NCBI RefSeq assembly: GCF_001984195.1
Contig: NZ_MTQN01000012.1
Coordinates: 1,054,001 to 1,118,000 of the forward strand
Source of the DNA: Kribbella sp. ALI-6-A
GTDB lineage: Bacteria > Actinomycetota > Actinomycetes > Propionibacteriales > Kribbellaceae
Length of the DNA stretch: 64,000 nucleotides
Direction of reading: 5' to 3'
Positions 1 through 8,184 of this stretch are shown here, piece after piece. Below the pieces are notes generated by a model. The model worked only from the letters and a program-made list of their open reading frames with translations. It was not told the DNA's origin and did no database searches. Numbering within the stretch: position 1 is the first letter of the stretch; each line of letters begins with the position of its first letter. A program made the position numbers and the translations under genes.

Positions 1-1
1 C

Positions 2-1174
2 AGCGAGGTCGGCCCGCTGCGCACGGTGATGCTGCACCGGCCGGGCAACGAGCTGCGCCGGCTGACCCCACGCAACAACGACAAGCTGCTCTTCGACGGC
101 ATCCCCTGGGTCGGCCGCGCGCAGGACGAGCACGACGCGTTCGCCCAGGCGCTGCGCGACCGGGACGTCGAGGTGCTGTATTTGGGCGAGCTGCTGACCG
201 AGGCGCTCGCCGATCCCGAGGCCCGGGCCACCGCGGTCTCCGGCGCCATCGAGGATCTCCGGCTGGGCGACACCCTGCGCGACTACCTGCGCGCTGCGTT
301 GACGGCGCTCGACTCCGAGCAGCTCGCCGAGGCCCTGATGGCCGGTGTCCGCAACGACGAGGTCCGGGCCGGCGGACTGGTCACGTCGTTGCTGGCCGAC
401 GAGGACTTCCTGATCGACCCACTGCCGAACCTGCTGTTCACCCGCGACTCCAGCGTCTGGATCCGGGACTCGGTCGCGGTCACCTCGCTCGCGATGCCCG
501 CGCGGGTCCGCGAGACCCAGCTGACCGAGCTGATCTACCGCTTCCACCCGCGCTTCGCCGGCGCCGGCAAGGTGTACGACCACCAGCTCGAGCACGTCGA
601 GGGTGGCGACGTGCTCGCACTCGGCCCCGGCGTACTGGCGGTGGGGGTCGGGGAACGGACCACGCCGGCCGGGGTGGAGCGGCTCGCGCGCCGGGTGTTC
701 GCCAAGGACCTCGCGCACACGGTGCTCGCCGTACCGATCGCTCAGCAGCGCGCCACCATGCACCTGGACACGGTCTGCACGATGGTCGACGTCGACGCGG
801 TCCTGATGTACCCGAACATGGCCGAGGAGATGCGGGCGCTCGCGGTCACCGCCGACGGGGAGCACCTGCACGTGGCCGAGCCCGAGCCGTTCCTGGTCGC
901 CGCGGCCAAGGCGCTCGGGATCGACACCCTGCGCCGGATCGACACCGGCCTGGACCCGGTCACCGCCGAGCGCGAGCAGTGGGACGACGGCAACAACACC
1001 CTCGCGCTCGCGCCGCGGGTCTGCATCGCCTACGAGCGGACCGTCGAGACCAACGCCCGGCTGGAGGAGTCCGGCATCGAGGTGATCCGGATCTCCGGCT
1101 CCGAGCTGGGCTCCGGCCGCGGCGGCCCGCGCTGCATGTCCTGCCCGGTGCTGCGCGCCCCGATCGTTGGTTGA
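2..1174 (+). CDS. arcA: Arginine deiminase, 5'-truncated by the window edge
   Basis: Hydrolyses L-arginine to citrulline and ammonia, the first step of the cytosolic arginine deiminase pathway. The frame is open from base 2, so the true start and roughly 10-15 residues lie outside the window; the first in-frame GTG/ATG at 26-31 is internal, because the residues SEVGPLRT before it belong to the family. Family motifs visible are the N-terminal MLHRPGNELRRLTP, FTRDSSVWI, HVEGGD, HLDT and the C-terminal GRGGPRCMSCP that carries the nucleophilic cysteine. No arcB, arcC or arcD homologue lies downstream; the next gene is convergent and strong hairpins separate the two. Confidence 0.96.
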   Translation, partial: SEVGPLRTVMLHRPGNELRRLTPRNNDKLLFDGIPWVGRAQDEHDAFAQALRDRDVEVLYLGELLTEALADPEARATAVSGAIEDLRLGDTLRDYLRAALTALDSEQLAEALMAGVRNDEVRAGGLVTSLLADEDFLIDPLPNLLFTRDSSVWIRDSVAVTSLAMPARVRETQLTELIYRFHPRFAGAGKVYDHQLEHVEGGDVLALGPGVLAVGVGERTTPAGVERLARRVFAKDLAHTVLAVPIAQQRATMHLDTVCTMVDVDAVLMYPNMAEEMRALAVTADGEHLHVAEPEPFLVAAAKALGIDTLRRIDTGLDPVTAEREQWDDGNNTLALAPRVCIAYERTVETNARLEESGIEVIRISGSELGSGRGGPRCMSCPVLRAPIVG

Positions 1175-1216
1175 AGGCGCAAGTAAGGTCAGCGACACGC
1201 GGAGTGAAATCGGGGG

Positions 1217-1245
1217 TTGTCGAGGGGCCCGGTTGTGAGTACTCT
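1217..1245 (+). promoter_or_regulatory. Candidate sigma-70 promoter for a small RNA
   Basis: TTGTCG at 1217-1222 and TACTCT at 1240-1245 are separated by exactly 17 bases and lie between the arcA stop and two large hairpins. No coding start follows, so a transcript from here would be short and non-coding. Prediction by eye only. Confidence 0.35.
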
Positions 1246-1251
1246 TCATGC

Positions 1252-1344
1252 CTAGGCCCAGGCCCTGTTGCTCCCCCGTCAGCAGGACTTGGGCCGTCCA
1301 CGTACGAAGGACCCCGCACCGTTCGGTGCGGGGTCCTTCGTTTG
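1252..1344 (+). ncRNA. Candidate structured small RNA between arcA and the SEC-C gene
   Basis: A transcript starting about 7 bases after the predicted -10 would be roughly 90 nt and would fold into two hairpins. The first pairs GGCCCA (1256-1261) with TGGGCC (1290-1295), and inside it CCTGTTG with CAGCAGG, closing a C-rich loop with five consecutive Cs. The second is the 16-bp terminator at 1305-1340. A short actinobacterial RNA with a C-rich loop recalls the 6C family, but the second loop is GTTC rather than poly-C, so I do not assign it there. It could instead be only the 3' end of the arcA transcript. Confidence 0.35.
1305..1340. terminator. Strong bidirectional intrinsic terminator
   Basis: Perfect 16-bp inverted repeat (CGAAGGACCCCGCACC and its complement) with a four-base GTTC loop, followed by TTTG. 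It lies between the convergent arcA and SEC-C genes and also ends the candidate small RNA. Confidence 0.85.
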
Positions 1345-1370
1345 TCCGGCGGGAGTGCGGACCGGGTCCG

Positions 1371-1406
1371 GGGACCTCGGACAGGAAATACCGTGTCCGA
1401 GGTCCC
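1371..1406 (-). terminator. Second hairpin terminator, 3' of the SEC-C gene
   Basis: Perfect 13-bp inverted repeat GGGACCTCGGACA / TGTCCGAGGTCCC around a 10-base loop, about 75 bases beyond the stop of the minus-strand SEC-C gene. It has no T-run, as is common in high-GC actinobacteria. Confidence 0.7.
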
Positions 1407-1479
1407 GCCGGCGTGTACGAAGTTGCGCGAACCGGTCCGAAGTCCCGCGGACGTGCCCGGGGTCCCGGCTGTGCGCAGG

Positions 1480-2448
1480 TCAGCGGATGGTGAGCTGGCG
1501 GCTGGCCAGTCCGGCCTTGGCCGCGCGCTCCTCGGTGCTGAGCAGGGTGCTGGTCTTCAGCGCCTTGTCGAGCGCGGTCTGGAAGTCCGCGGCCGGCTTC
1601 TCCAGGTCCGCGGCCTCGGTGTCGGCCGGCAGCTCCCACACCGGCGCGAGTACGCCGAGCGCCCGGAACGAACCGATCAGCCGGCTGCCGTCGACCAGCG
1701 CCGACGATCCGGCCGCGTGCAGCCGGGCCAGCGCGTTCAGCAGGTCGTCCTCGCTGTGCGGCATCACCCAGCGCAGGTACCGGCGGTCACCGATCTGCGT
1801 CCAGTACGCCGCCTCGACGGACTCCAGCCGGACGGTCGGGGCCGCGGCCTGGTTCGCCCGCTCGAGCCCCGCGGCGACCTCGCCGGTCGGGTCCTCGACG
1901 TTCTCGCCGACCCAGAAGTCGAAGCCCTCGTGCACCTTGGCGACGATCGGCTGCGTGGTGTCGATCAGGTCCTGCAGGCGCGGGCCGTCCTTGAGCAGGT
2001 CGCCGAGCTGAATCGGGTTGCCCGGCTCGGTCGCCAGCGCCGCGGTGATCGCGTGCGCGACGTCGCGGCTCGGGTCACCGGTCGAGGCGTGCGTCTGCAG
2101 GCCGATCCAGATCGACTCGTCGTCGCGGACCAGGCCCGGCATCGCCATCGGCAGCAGCGTGACCAGGTTGATCTTCTTGCCCTTGTGCTCACCGGCCAGC
2201 GTCACCTCCGCCGTACCGGCGGGGACGATCTCGCGGAAGGCGATCAGGTCGCACTCGGCCGGCAGGCCCTCGAACGGCCGGACCACGAACGCGTCGGCGG
2301 CCTGTGCCCGGTCCTTGCCATGGCACTGCTTGAACCGCTTGCCCGAACCGCACGGGCAGGGCTCCCGCGGTCCGACGTCGGCCAAGTCGGCCGGGTCGAG
2401 TTCGACGGTCGTCGTGTTCTTGGCGCGGTTGCGCGACTTCTTTCCCAT
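1480..2448 (-). CDS. DUF5926 family protein with N-terminal SEC-C metal-binding motif
   Basis: A 322-residue cytosolic protein. Residues 31-43 form a SEC-C zinc knuckle (Cys31, Cys33, Cys42, His43, sequence CPCGSGKRFKQCH), the same motif that ends SecA and binds ribosome or SecB partners. The N-terminus MGKKSRNRAK is strongly basic. The rest matches what I know as the actinobacterial DUF5926 family, whose function is not established. It is monocistronic, convergent with arcA, and followed by strong hairpins. The family call is firm; a role at the ribosome or in export would only be inference from the SEC-C motif. Confidence 0.88.
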   Translation of the reverse strand: MGKKSRNRAKNTTTVELDPADLADVGPREPCPCGSGKRFKQCHGKDRAQAADAFVVRPFEGLPAECDLIAFREIVPAGTAEVTLAGEHKGKKINLVTLLPMAMPGLVRDDESIWIGLQTHASTGDPSRDVAHAITAALATEPGNPIQLGDLLKDGPRLQDLIDTTQPIVAKVHEGFDFWVGENVEDPTGEVAAGLERANQAAAPTVRLESVEAAYWTQIGDRRYLRWVMPHSEDDLLNALARLHAAGSSALVDGSRLIGSFRALGVLAPVWELPADTEAADLEKPAADFQTALDKALKTSTLLSTEERAAKAGLASRQLTIR

Positions 2449-2495
2449 GGCCGCAGTCTTGCAGGATCTGCCCGCTCGGGGTTAGTCCGCGGGGA

Positions 2496-2912
2496 TCAGA
2501 GCGGGACGACGGCGTGCACGGTGCGCTGCTTCTCGGCGGTGCGCACACCCCAGTCGGAGGTAAGCACGTCGACGATCGCCAGGCCGCGGCCGCCGATCGA
2601 CTCGGGATGCGCCTCGGTGATCCGCTGCGGCTCGGTCTCGCCGCAGCCGTCGGTGACCTCCAGGTGCACGCCGGCCTTGTCGATCCACCAGGCCGCGCGG
2701 ACGTCGCCGGTGGGCAGCGCGGGCGCGTACCGGATGGCGTTGGAGAGCAGCTCCGACAGCACCAGCTGGGCGTCGTCGCAGGTGCCCCCGGCGACCCGGG
2801 CCCGCGTCAGGTACTCCTGAAGGCGCCGGCGCGCAGCCGCTACCGCAGACACTTCGTGCGGTAGGACGACGTCGACGACGCTCACGTCGGCGGGCAAGGT
2901 CGCAGAGGACAA
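2496..2912 (-). CDS. RsbW-like anti-sigma factor / serine kinase (HATPase_c_2)
   Basis: A 138-residue GHKL-type ATP-binding protein of the single-domain class found in large numbers in actinobacteria, where members bind sigma factors or phosphorylate anti-anti-sigma factors. The N-box is ELLSNAIRYAP, and the ATP-lid region carries SIGGRGLAIVDVL. I chose the TTG at 2912 because GAGGAG (2920-2925) stands seven bases upstream; the longer reading from 2963 starts with an unlikely Arg/Leu-rich stretch. No sigma factor or STAS partner is adjacent, so the target is unknown. Confidence 0.85.
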   Translation of the reverse strand: MSSATLPADVSVVDVVLPHEVSAVAAARRRLQEYLTRARVAGGTCDDAQLVLSELLSNAIRYAPALPTGDVRAAWWIDKAGVHLEVTDGCGETEPQRITEAHPESIGGRGLAIVDVLTSDWGVRTAEKQRTVHAVVPL

Positions 2913-3107
2913 GCAGGGTCTCCTCAGTCTCAGCACAGCACTAGCACATCTGCCCATGATCACGACCTTGAAAACACCGGAGAGAGTTCCGTTACACAGT
3001 CACGGGCAAGATCACAGCCGTTGTGGGGAAACCGTGACAAAAGCGACAAGAATGAACATCGAAATCACGCACCGCATTCACTCGATCACACCACCGCGGA
3101 ACAAACT

Positions 3108-3129
3108 CGGCGCTGATTGTTCAGCGCCG
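3108..3129 (-). terminator. Terminator hairpin containing the phosphodiesterase stop codon
   Basis: CGGCGCTGA (3108-3116) and TCAGCGCCG (3121-3129) form a 9-bp stem with a four-base loop; read on the minus strand it is followed by GAGTTTGTT. The TGA stop of the phosphodiesterase gene is inside the stem. Confidence 0.6.
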
Positions 3130-3978
3130 GCGCGTCAGCCGGCGGCGGGTCCGGGGTGACTGCGCCGGGGGCTGGTCCGGGTGCTCGGCCAGCGTGGCCA
3201 TCGCCAGCTCCGGCCGGTCGCTGATGATCGCGTCGACGCCGAGCGCGTGGCAGTGCCGGACGTCCTCGGCGGTGTTCACCGTCCAGACGTGCACCTGGTG
3301 GCCGTGCTTGTGCGCCCGGTCGACGTACTCCGGGTGGGCCAGGACCAGCTCCAGGCTCGGACCGGTGAACGAGACACCGGTCGGCAGCGACCCGTCGCGG
3401 AACCGCAGCGGAATCCGGTCCATCAGCAGGACCGTCCGTACGCCGGGAGCCATCGCCCGCATCCGGCGCAGCGACAGCCAGGAGAACGACATCACCCGGG
3501 CCGGCGACTCGCTGCCCACCTTCGGGTGCGCCCAGCCGTACCGGTCCAGCGCCTCGATCAGCCGCCGCTCCACCAGCCCGGCGTACCGGGTCGGGTGCTT
3601 GGTCTCGATCGCCAGCTCGATCGGCCGGCCGGCGTCACGGACGGTCGCCAGCAGCGTGTCCAGCGTGAGCACCTTGGTCAGGTCCGGACTCGGCAGCTCG
3701 GCCTCGTCGTCGAGATCGGCCCAGGGGTTCTTCCACGATCCCCAGTCGAACCCGTCCAGCTCCTCCAGGCTCATCGTGGACAGCACGCCGCGGCCGTTCG
3801 ACGTCCGGTCGATCCGGCGGTCGTGCACACAGACCAGATGACCGTCGGAGGTGAGCCGTACGTCGCACTCGAGCCCGTCGGCCCCTGCCGTGAGCGCACG
3901 CTGGTACGCCGCCAGCGTGTGCTCGGGGCTGACCTCACTCGCGCCGCGATGAGCAACAACGCTCGGGCGTTTCGCCAT
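3121..3978 (-). CDS. Glycerophosphodiester phosphodiesterase
   Basis: A 285-residue GDPD-family enzyme that hydrolyses glycerophosphodiesters to glycerol 3-phosphate and an alcohol. The N-terminus shows the TIM-barrel catalytic pattern: AHRGASEVSPEHT (HRG plus the metal-binding Glu), then GLECDVRLTSDGHLVCVHD with the Glu-Asp metal ligands and second His. I start at ATG 3978 (MAKRPSVVAHRG) because the motif must be close to the N-terminus; the longer reading adds 30 unrelated residues. No signal peptide is visible, so it is probably cytoplasmic. It stands alone. Confidence 0.9.
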   Translation of the reverse strand: MAKRPSVVAHRGASEVSPEHTLAAYQRALTAGADGLECDVRLTSDGHLVCVHDRRIDRTSNGRGVLSTMSLEELDGFDWGSWKNPWADLDDEAELPSPDLTKVLTLDTLLATVRDAGRPIELAIETKHPTRYAGLVERRLIEALDRYGWAHPKVGSESPARVMSFSWLSLRRMRAMAPGVRTVLLMDRIPLRFRDGSLPTGVSFTGPSLELVLAHPEYVDRAHKHGHQVHVWTVNTAEDVRHCHALGVDAIISDRPELAMATLAEHPDQPPAQSPRTRRRLTRRR

Positions 3979-4091
3979 GCCACAACTCTGGCACGTGCCC
4001 CGCGACCGTCCACAATCAGCCACGCCGCCTTGCGGGAAATCGGTTGCCCATTGCGGAATCCCGGACACTGGCCGGTGGACGAATTCCGGAG

Positions 4092-4238
4092 GTGAACCGC
4101 ACGGTCGGGCTGGGAGCCCTGTGCTTTTGGCGGGTCCAGCCGGACGGCGGGCGCGCTGCCGTCCGGCTGGGCGACGTACCGCCCGTGCTGCTGTCGGAGA
4201 CGTACCACGACCTGCGAGTGATCGCCGGAGGGTTCTAA
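4092..4238 (+). CDS. Possible small protein, 48 residues
   Basis: An open frame from GTG 4092, ending in LLSETYHDLRVIAGGF, fills the gap between the phosphodiesterase and the monooxygenase. GGAGG directly touches the GTG, too close for a normal ribosome site; a TTG at 4044 would give 64 residues. Its TAA stop shares bases with the stop of the convergent monooxygenase gene. I do not recognise the protein, and chance occurrence is quite possible. Otherwise this 256-base gap shows nothing. Confidence 0.25.
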   Translation: MNRTVGLGALCFWRVQPDGGRAAVRLGDVPPVLLSETYHDLRVIAGGF

Positions 4239-5572
4239 GCCGTCGCCTCCTCGACCGCGAGAGTTCGGCCGGCCGGGCGGGGCAGGCCGTAGTGCTCGCG
4301 CAGCGTGGTCCCGGTGTACTCCGTGCGGAACAGTCCGCGCTGCTGCAGGATCGGTACGACGTGGTCGGTGAACGTGGTCAGACCCGACGGCAACACCGGC
4401 GGCATGATGTTGAAGCCGTCGGCGGCGCCGGCCTCGAACCAGTGCTGGATGGCGTCCGCGACCTGCTCGGGGGTGCCGGTGAAGGTTCGGTGGCCGCGGC
4501 CGCCGCCGAGGCGGCCGATGAGTTGGCGGACCGTGAGGTTCTCACGACGGGCCAGCGTGACGATGAGCGTGTAGCGGCTCTTGGCGCCCTCGATCTCGTC
4601 CTCGTCGGGCAGGTCGGCGGGGAGTTGCTGATCGAAGGGCAGGTCCTCGGGGTCGACCCGTAGCGTGCGGGCGAGCTGCTCGCGGGCGTATTCGGGCTTG
4701 ATCAGGTCGTCGAGCTCACGCTCCAGCGCCTGGGCCTCGGTCTCCGTCGCACCGATGACCGGGACGATGCCGGGCAGGATCTTGATGCCGTCGGGGTCCC
4801 GGCCCAGGGCGGCGGTGCGGGACTTGAGGTCGGCATAAAAGGCCTGTGCGTCCTCCAGCGTCTGCTGCGCGGTGAAGACGGCTTCGGCGTACCGGGCGGC
4901 CAGGCCCTTGCCGTCCTCCGACGAGCCGGCCTGGACGATCAGCGGATAGCCCTGCGGCGAACGCGGCAGGTTGAGCGGACCGCGGACCTGGAAGTGCCGG
5001 CCGACGTGCTCGATCGCCTGGACCTTGGTGTTGTCGCCCCAGACGCCGGACTCCTTGTCGGCGAGTGTGGCGTCGTCCTGCCAGGAGTCCCACAGCTTGA
5101 AGGCGACCTCGAGGAACTCCGCCGCCCGGTCGTAGCGTTCGGCGTGCGCGGGCTGGTCGGCCAGGTTGAAGTTCTTGGCCGCGTCCGGGCCGGCCGTGGT
5201 GACCACGTTCCAGCCGGCCCGGCCGGCGCTGACGTGGTCGACGCTGGCGAACCGCCGCGCCAGGTTGAAGGGATCGTTGTACGTCGTACTGGCGGTGGCG
5301 ATCAGCCCGATCCGTGACGTCGCCGCGGCGATCGCCGTGAGCAGCACGGTCGGCTCCAGTGAACCCGCCGGGCGTCGGCCGACGTCGCTGAACAGCACCG
5401 GGGAGTCGGCGAAAAAGATCGAGTCGAACTTGCCGCGCTCGGCGGTCCGGGCCAGGTCCCGGTAGTGCTCGACGTCGGTGTTCGCGAACGGGTTGCTCTC
5501 CGGCAGCCGCCACGACGCCTCGTGGTGGCCGGTGCTCATCAAAAACGCGTTCAGGTGCAACTGCCTGCTCAC
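4235..5572 (-). CDS. FMN-dependent monooxygenase, NtaA/SnaA/DszA branch
   Basis: A 445-residue luciferase-like class C flavin monooxygenase that needs FMNH2 from a partner reductase. The N-terminus RQLHLNAFLMSTGHHEASWR is diagnostic for the NtaA/SnaA/SoxA(DszA) branch; the barrel continues with IGLIATASTTYNDPFNLARRF and VSAGRAGWNVVTT. It is the last gene of a five-gene operon with a 4-bp overlap (5569-5572) with the ABC ATPase, and the flavin reductase sits at the head of the same operon. By context it desulfurises or cleaves an organosulfur compound imported by the ABC system; a nitrogen chelator such as NTA/EDTA is the main alternative. Confidence 0.9.
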   Translation of the reverse strand: MSRQLHLNAFLMSTGHHEASWRLPESNPFANTDVEHYRDLARTAERGKFDSIFFADSPVLFSDVGRRPAGSLEPTVLLTAIAAATSRIGLIATASTTYNDPFNLARRFASVDHVSAGRAGWNVVTTAGPDAAKNFNLADQPAHAERYDRAAEFLEVAFKLWDSWQDDATLADKESGVWGDNTKVQAIEHVGRHFQVRGPLNLPRSPQGYPLIVQAGSSEDGKGLAARYAEAVFTAQQTLEDAQAFYADLKSRTAALGRDPDGIKILPGIVPVIGATETEAQALERELDDLIKPEYAREQLARTLRVDPEDLPFDQQLPADLPDEDEIEGAKSRYTLIVTLARRENLTVRQLIGRLGGGRGHRTFTGTPEQVADAIQHWFEAGAADGFNIMPPVLPSGLTTFTDHVVPILQQRGLFRTEYTGTTLREHYGLPRPAGRTLAVEEATA

Positions 5573-6291
5573 AGCGAGACCCCCAGGGCATCCAGTAGTC
5601 GGGAACGAACGGCGGCGAACAACGGATCGGCGGCGTTCCGCGGCGGGGCCAGCTCGATCCGTTCCTCGGCGACCAGCCGGCCCTCGTCCAGCACGATCAC
5701 CCGGTCGGCGAGCACGATCGCCTCGTCGACGTCGTGGGTGACCAGCAGAACGGCGGGCTGGTGTGCGGCGCAGAGCTTGCGCAGCAGGACGTGCATCTTG
5801 ATCCGGGTCAGCGCGTCCAGCGCGCCGAACGGTTCGTCCGCGAGCAGCAGCGCGGGCTCCCGGACCAGCGAGCGGGCCAGCGCGACCCGCTGCTGCTCAC
5901 CCCCGGACAACTCGTTCGGCCAGGCGTTCTCACGCCCCGCCAGGCCGACTTCCTCCAGGCTCTTGCGGCCACGCTCGTCGGCATCACGCAGTCCCAGGAC
6001 GACGTTGTCGAGAACGCGGGCCCAGGGCAACAAGCGCGAATCCTGGAAGACCACCGACACGTTCTCCGGCACGACCAGTTCACCGGTCCCGGTGACGTCG
6101 TGGTCCAGGCCGGCCAGTGCCCGCAGCAATGTGCTCTTCCCGGACCCCGATTTGCCCAGCAGGGCAACGAACTCGCCGGGTGCGATGCTCAGGTCGAGAT
6201 CGTCCAGCACCGCGCGGTCGCCGTACGAGCGGATCAGTCCGCGGACCTCGACGGCCTTGCTGAGTGTCAGTCCGCCAGCGTGCGTCGCCAT
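5569..6291 (-). CDS. ABC transporter ATPase, SsuB/TauB type
   Basis: A 240-residue cytoplasmic ATPase of the nitrate/sulfonate/taurine importer family. All motifs are intact: Walker A GKSGSGKST, Q-loop VVFQDSRLLPW, signature LSGGEQQRVALARSL, Walker B LLLADEPFGALD and H-loop VTHDVDEA. ATG 6291 is supported by GAGGAGGG upstream; it overlaps the permease end by 25 bp, and the 3' end overlaps the monooxygenase start by 4 bp, so translation is probably coupled through the operon. Confidence 0.93.
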   Translation of the reverse strand: MATHAGGLTLSKAVEVRGLIRSYGDRAVLDDLDLSIAPGEFVALLGKSGSGKSTLLRALAGLDHDVTGTGELVVPENVSVVFQDSRLLPWARVLDNVVLGLRDADERGRKSLEEVGLAGRENAWPNELSGGEQQRVALARSLVREPALLLADEPFGALDALTRIKMHVLLRKLCAAHQPAVLLVTHDVDEAIVLADRVIVLDEGRLVAEERIELAPPRNAADPLFAAVRSRLLDALGVSL

Positions 6292-7118
6292 GACAAAGCC
6301 CTCCTCTGGATCAGCCGGACGGCTCCGTCGGAGAGCAGCCCGAGGACGCCGTACAGGACCAGGCCGACGATGATGATGTCGGTCTGCCCGTAGGTGCGGG
6401 CCAGCTCCATCATGTAGCCGATCCCGCTGGTGGAGTTGATCTGCTCGACCACCACGAGCGACAGCCACGCGCCGGTCACCGCGAACCGCAGGCCGAGCAG
6501 GAAGCCGGGCAGCGCGCCCGGCAGCACCACCTTGCGGATGAAGGTCCAGCGGGACAGGCCGACCGTCTGCGCCAGTTCGACGTACCGGCTGTCGATCGTG
6601 CGCAGGCCGTTGTGGGTGTGGATGTAGATCGGGACGAACACGCCGAGCGTGATCGTGGTGACCTTCATCGTCTCGCCGATGCCGAGCCAGAGGATCAGCA
6701 GCGGCAGCAGGGCCAGCGACGGGATCGCGCGCTTGATCTGGATCGGCCCGTCCAGCACCGCCTCGCCGATCCGGCTCAGGCCGGACAGCAGGGCGAGCAC
6801 CGTTCCGAGCACGATGCCCAGGCCGAGGCCGACGAAGGCGCGCTGGGTCGACGTGAGCAGGTTGGACTGCAGCCGCCCGTCGGCGATCAGGTCGCTGGTG
6901 GTGGTGACCACGGTCCACGGCGCGGAGAGGATCCGCGGGTCGAGCCAGCCCGCGGCCGACCCGATGCTCCAGATCGCCAGCAGCAGGAGCGGACCGATGA
7001 AGGCACCGAACCTGATCGGCTTGCCCGGCCCGAGCCGGCGCCGGCGGCGTACGGGCCGGGTGGTGACTTGCTCCCGCTCAGCCCGTACGCCGCTGAGTGT
7101 GGCCGCCTGGCCGCTCAC
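6267..7118 (-). CDS. ABC transporter permease, SsuC type
   Basis: A 283-residue inner-membrane permease with an Arg-rich cytoplasmic N-terminus and about six membrane segments. The cytoplasmic coupling (EAA) loop reads ELAQTVGLSRWTFIRKVVLPG. GTG 7118 is the start: GTG and the TGA of the lipoprotein gene overlap by 4 bases (7115-7118), the usual arrangement in this operon. It forms the channel with the adjacent ATPase and lipoprotein. Confidence 0.92.
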   Translation of the reverse strand: MSGQAATLSGVRAEREQVTTRPVRRRRRLGPGKPIRFGAFIGPLLLLAIWSIGSAAGWLDPRILSAPWTVVTTTSDLIADGRLQSNLLTSTQRAFVGLGLGIVLGTVLALLSGLSRIGEAVLDGPIQIKRAIPSLALLPLLILWLGIGETMKVTTITLGVFVPIYIHTHNGLRTIDSRYVELAQTVGLSRWTFIRKVVLPGALPGFLLGLRFAVTGAWLSLVVVEQINSTSGIGYMMELARTYGQTDIIIVGLVLYGVLGLLSDGAVRLIQRRALSWRRTLAD

Positions 7119-8167
7119 TTGGCCGCCGCCTTGATCGCGTCGACCGCGACCGGCTGGAAGCGCAGGTCGTAGAGGTCGGCGGCCACGATGTCCTTGTTGC
7201 CGGTCTCCTTGGACAGCAGATCGATCGTCTCTTGCTGCCGCGCGATCGCCGCGCTCCAGTCGGCGGTGATCTCTGGGTGGCCGGCGTTGTCGACCAGCCA
7301 CTGGCCGTCGGCGGTGGTCAGGCCCTGGTCCTTCACGTAGTAGCCCTCGATCCATTGCTTCGGGTGCTTGTCGATCCACTCCTGCGCGACGCCCCAGGCG
7401 GCGACGTACGCGCGGATCGCGGCGGCCTTGCCGCTGTCCTCCAGCGACGAGGTCAGCGTGTAGAGGTGACCGGCGTCGTCGCGGATCCCGTGCGGGATCG
7501 TGGTCGCGCCGTCCTTGCCGTACTTGGTCAGGTAGCGCTTGATCGCGACCCCACCGATCGGGGCGACCTCGACCTGCTTGGCGGCCAGGGCGTTCGGGTA
7601 GATGTCGCCGGTGCTGGGCAGCTCGACCAGTTCGACGTCCTCCTTGGTCAGTCCGGCCTTCTTCAGCACCTTGAGCACCAGCGCACCCTGCGCCTGGCCC
7701 GGGCTGTACGCGATCTTCTTGCCGCGCAGGTCGGCCAGGGTCTTCACCGCGACGCCGGGCGCGACACCCAGCTCGTAGATCGGGTGGTTCAGCGGGTCCT
7801 GGCGGAACTTGGAGGCGACGATCTTCACCTGCAGCCCGGTCCAGGTGGCGTGGATCGGCGGGATCTCGGCGACCGACCCGAGGTCGAGCGCCTTGGCCCG
7901 GAACGCCTCGGTGGTCTGCGGACCGCCGCTCAGGTTGGCGAACTGGACGAACTGCGAGACCTTGCCGAGCTGCCCGGACAGTTCGAGCGCCTTCTGCGTG
8001 GTGGGATCGCCGACGACGATCTTGACGCCGTCGGGCACGGACGTCGGCAGCGGCGCGTCGAGCGCGAGCTTGCGGCCGCCCCCGGCCTCGGCGGCACCGC
8101 CGCAGCCGGCCAGCAGCGTGATCGCCGCGGCGGCTCCGGCCAGTACGGCGAGTTTCTTCTTCAGCAT
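7115..8167 (-). CDS. ABC transporter substrate-binding lipoprotein, SsuA/NMT1 type
   Basis: A 350-residue extracytoplasmic binding protein. The N-terminus has KKK, a hydrophobic stretch and the lipobox LLAGC with lipidated Cys22, so it is a membrane-anchored lipoprotein. The mature part resembles SsuA/TauA proteins (TLADLRGKKIAYSPGQAQG, then an ALAAKQVEVAPIGG region). Together with the permease, ATPase, monooxygenase and reductase it suggests uptake of an aliphatic sulfonate or similar small organosulfur compound; the exact ligand cannot be read from sequence. Confidence 0.9.
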   Translation of the reverse strand: MLKKKLAVLAGAAAAITLLAGCGGAAEAGGGRKLALDAPLPTSVPDGVKIVVGDPTTQKALELSGQLGKVSQFVQFANLSGGPQTTEAFRAKALDLGSVAEIPPIHATWTGLQVKIVASKFRQDPLNHPIYELGVAPGVAVKTLADLRGKKIAYSPGQAQGALVLKVLKKAGLTKEDVELVELPSTGDIYPNALAAKQVEVAPIGGVAIKRYLTKYGKDGATTIPHGIRDDAGHLYTLTSSLEDSGKAAAIRAYVAAWGVAQEWIDKHPKQWIEGYYVKDQGLTTADGQWLVDNAGHPEITADWSAAIARQQETIDLLSKETGNKDIVAADLYDLRFQPVAVDAIKAAAK

Positions 8168-8184
8168 CAGGGTTTCCTCTTCAG

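Noticed and set aside
1252..1344. Assignment of the small-RNA candidate to the 6C family
   Set aside because: Only one loop is C-rich and it has five Cs; the second hairpin loop is GTTC. The family needs two C-rich hairpins.
979..2820. A 613-residue plus-strand frame across arcA, the intergenic hairpins and two minus-strand genes
   Set aside because: It crosses two terminators and overlaps three well-supported genes; composition is that of a shadow frame.
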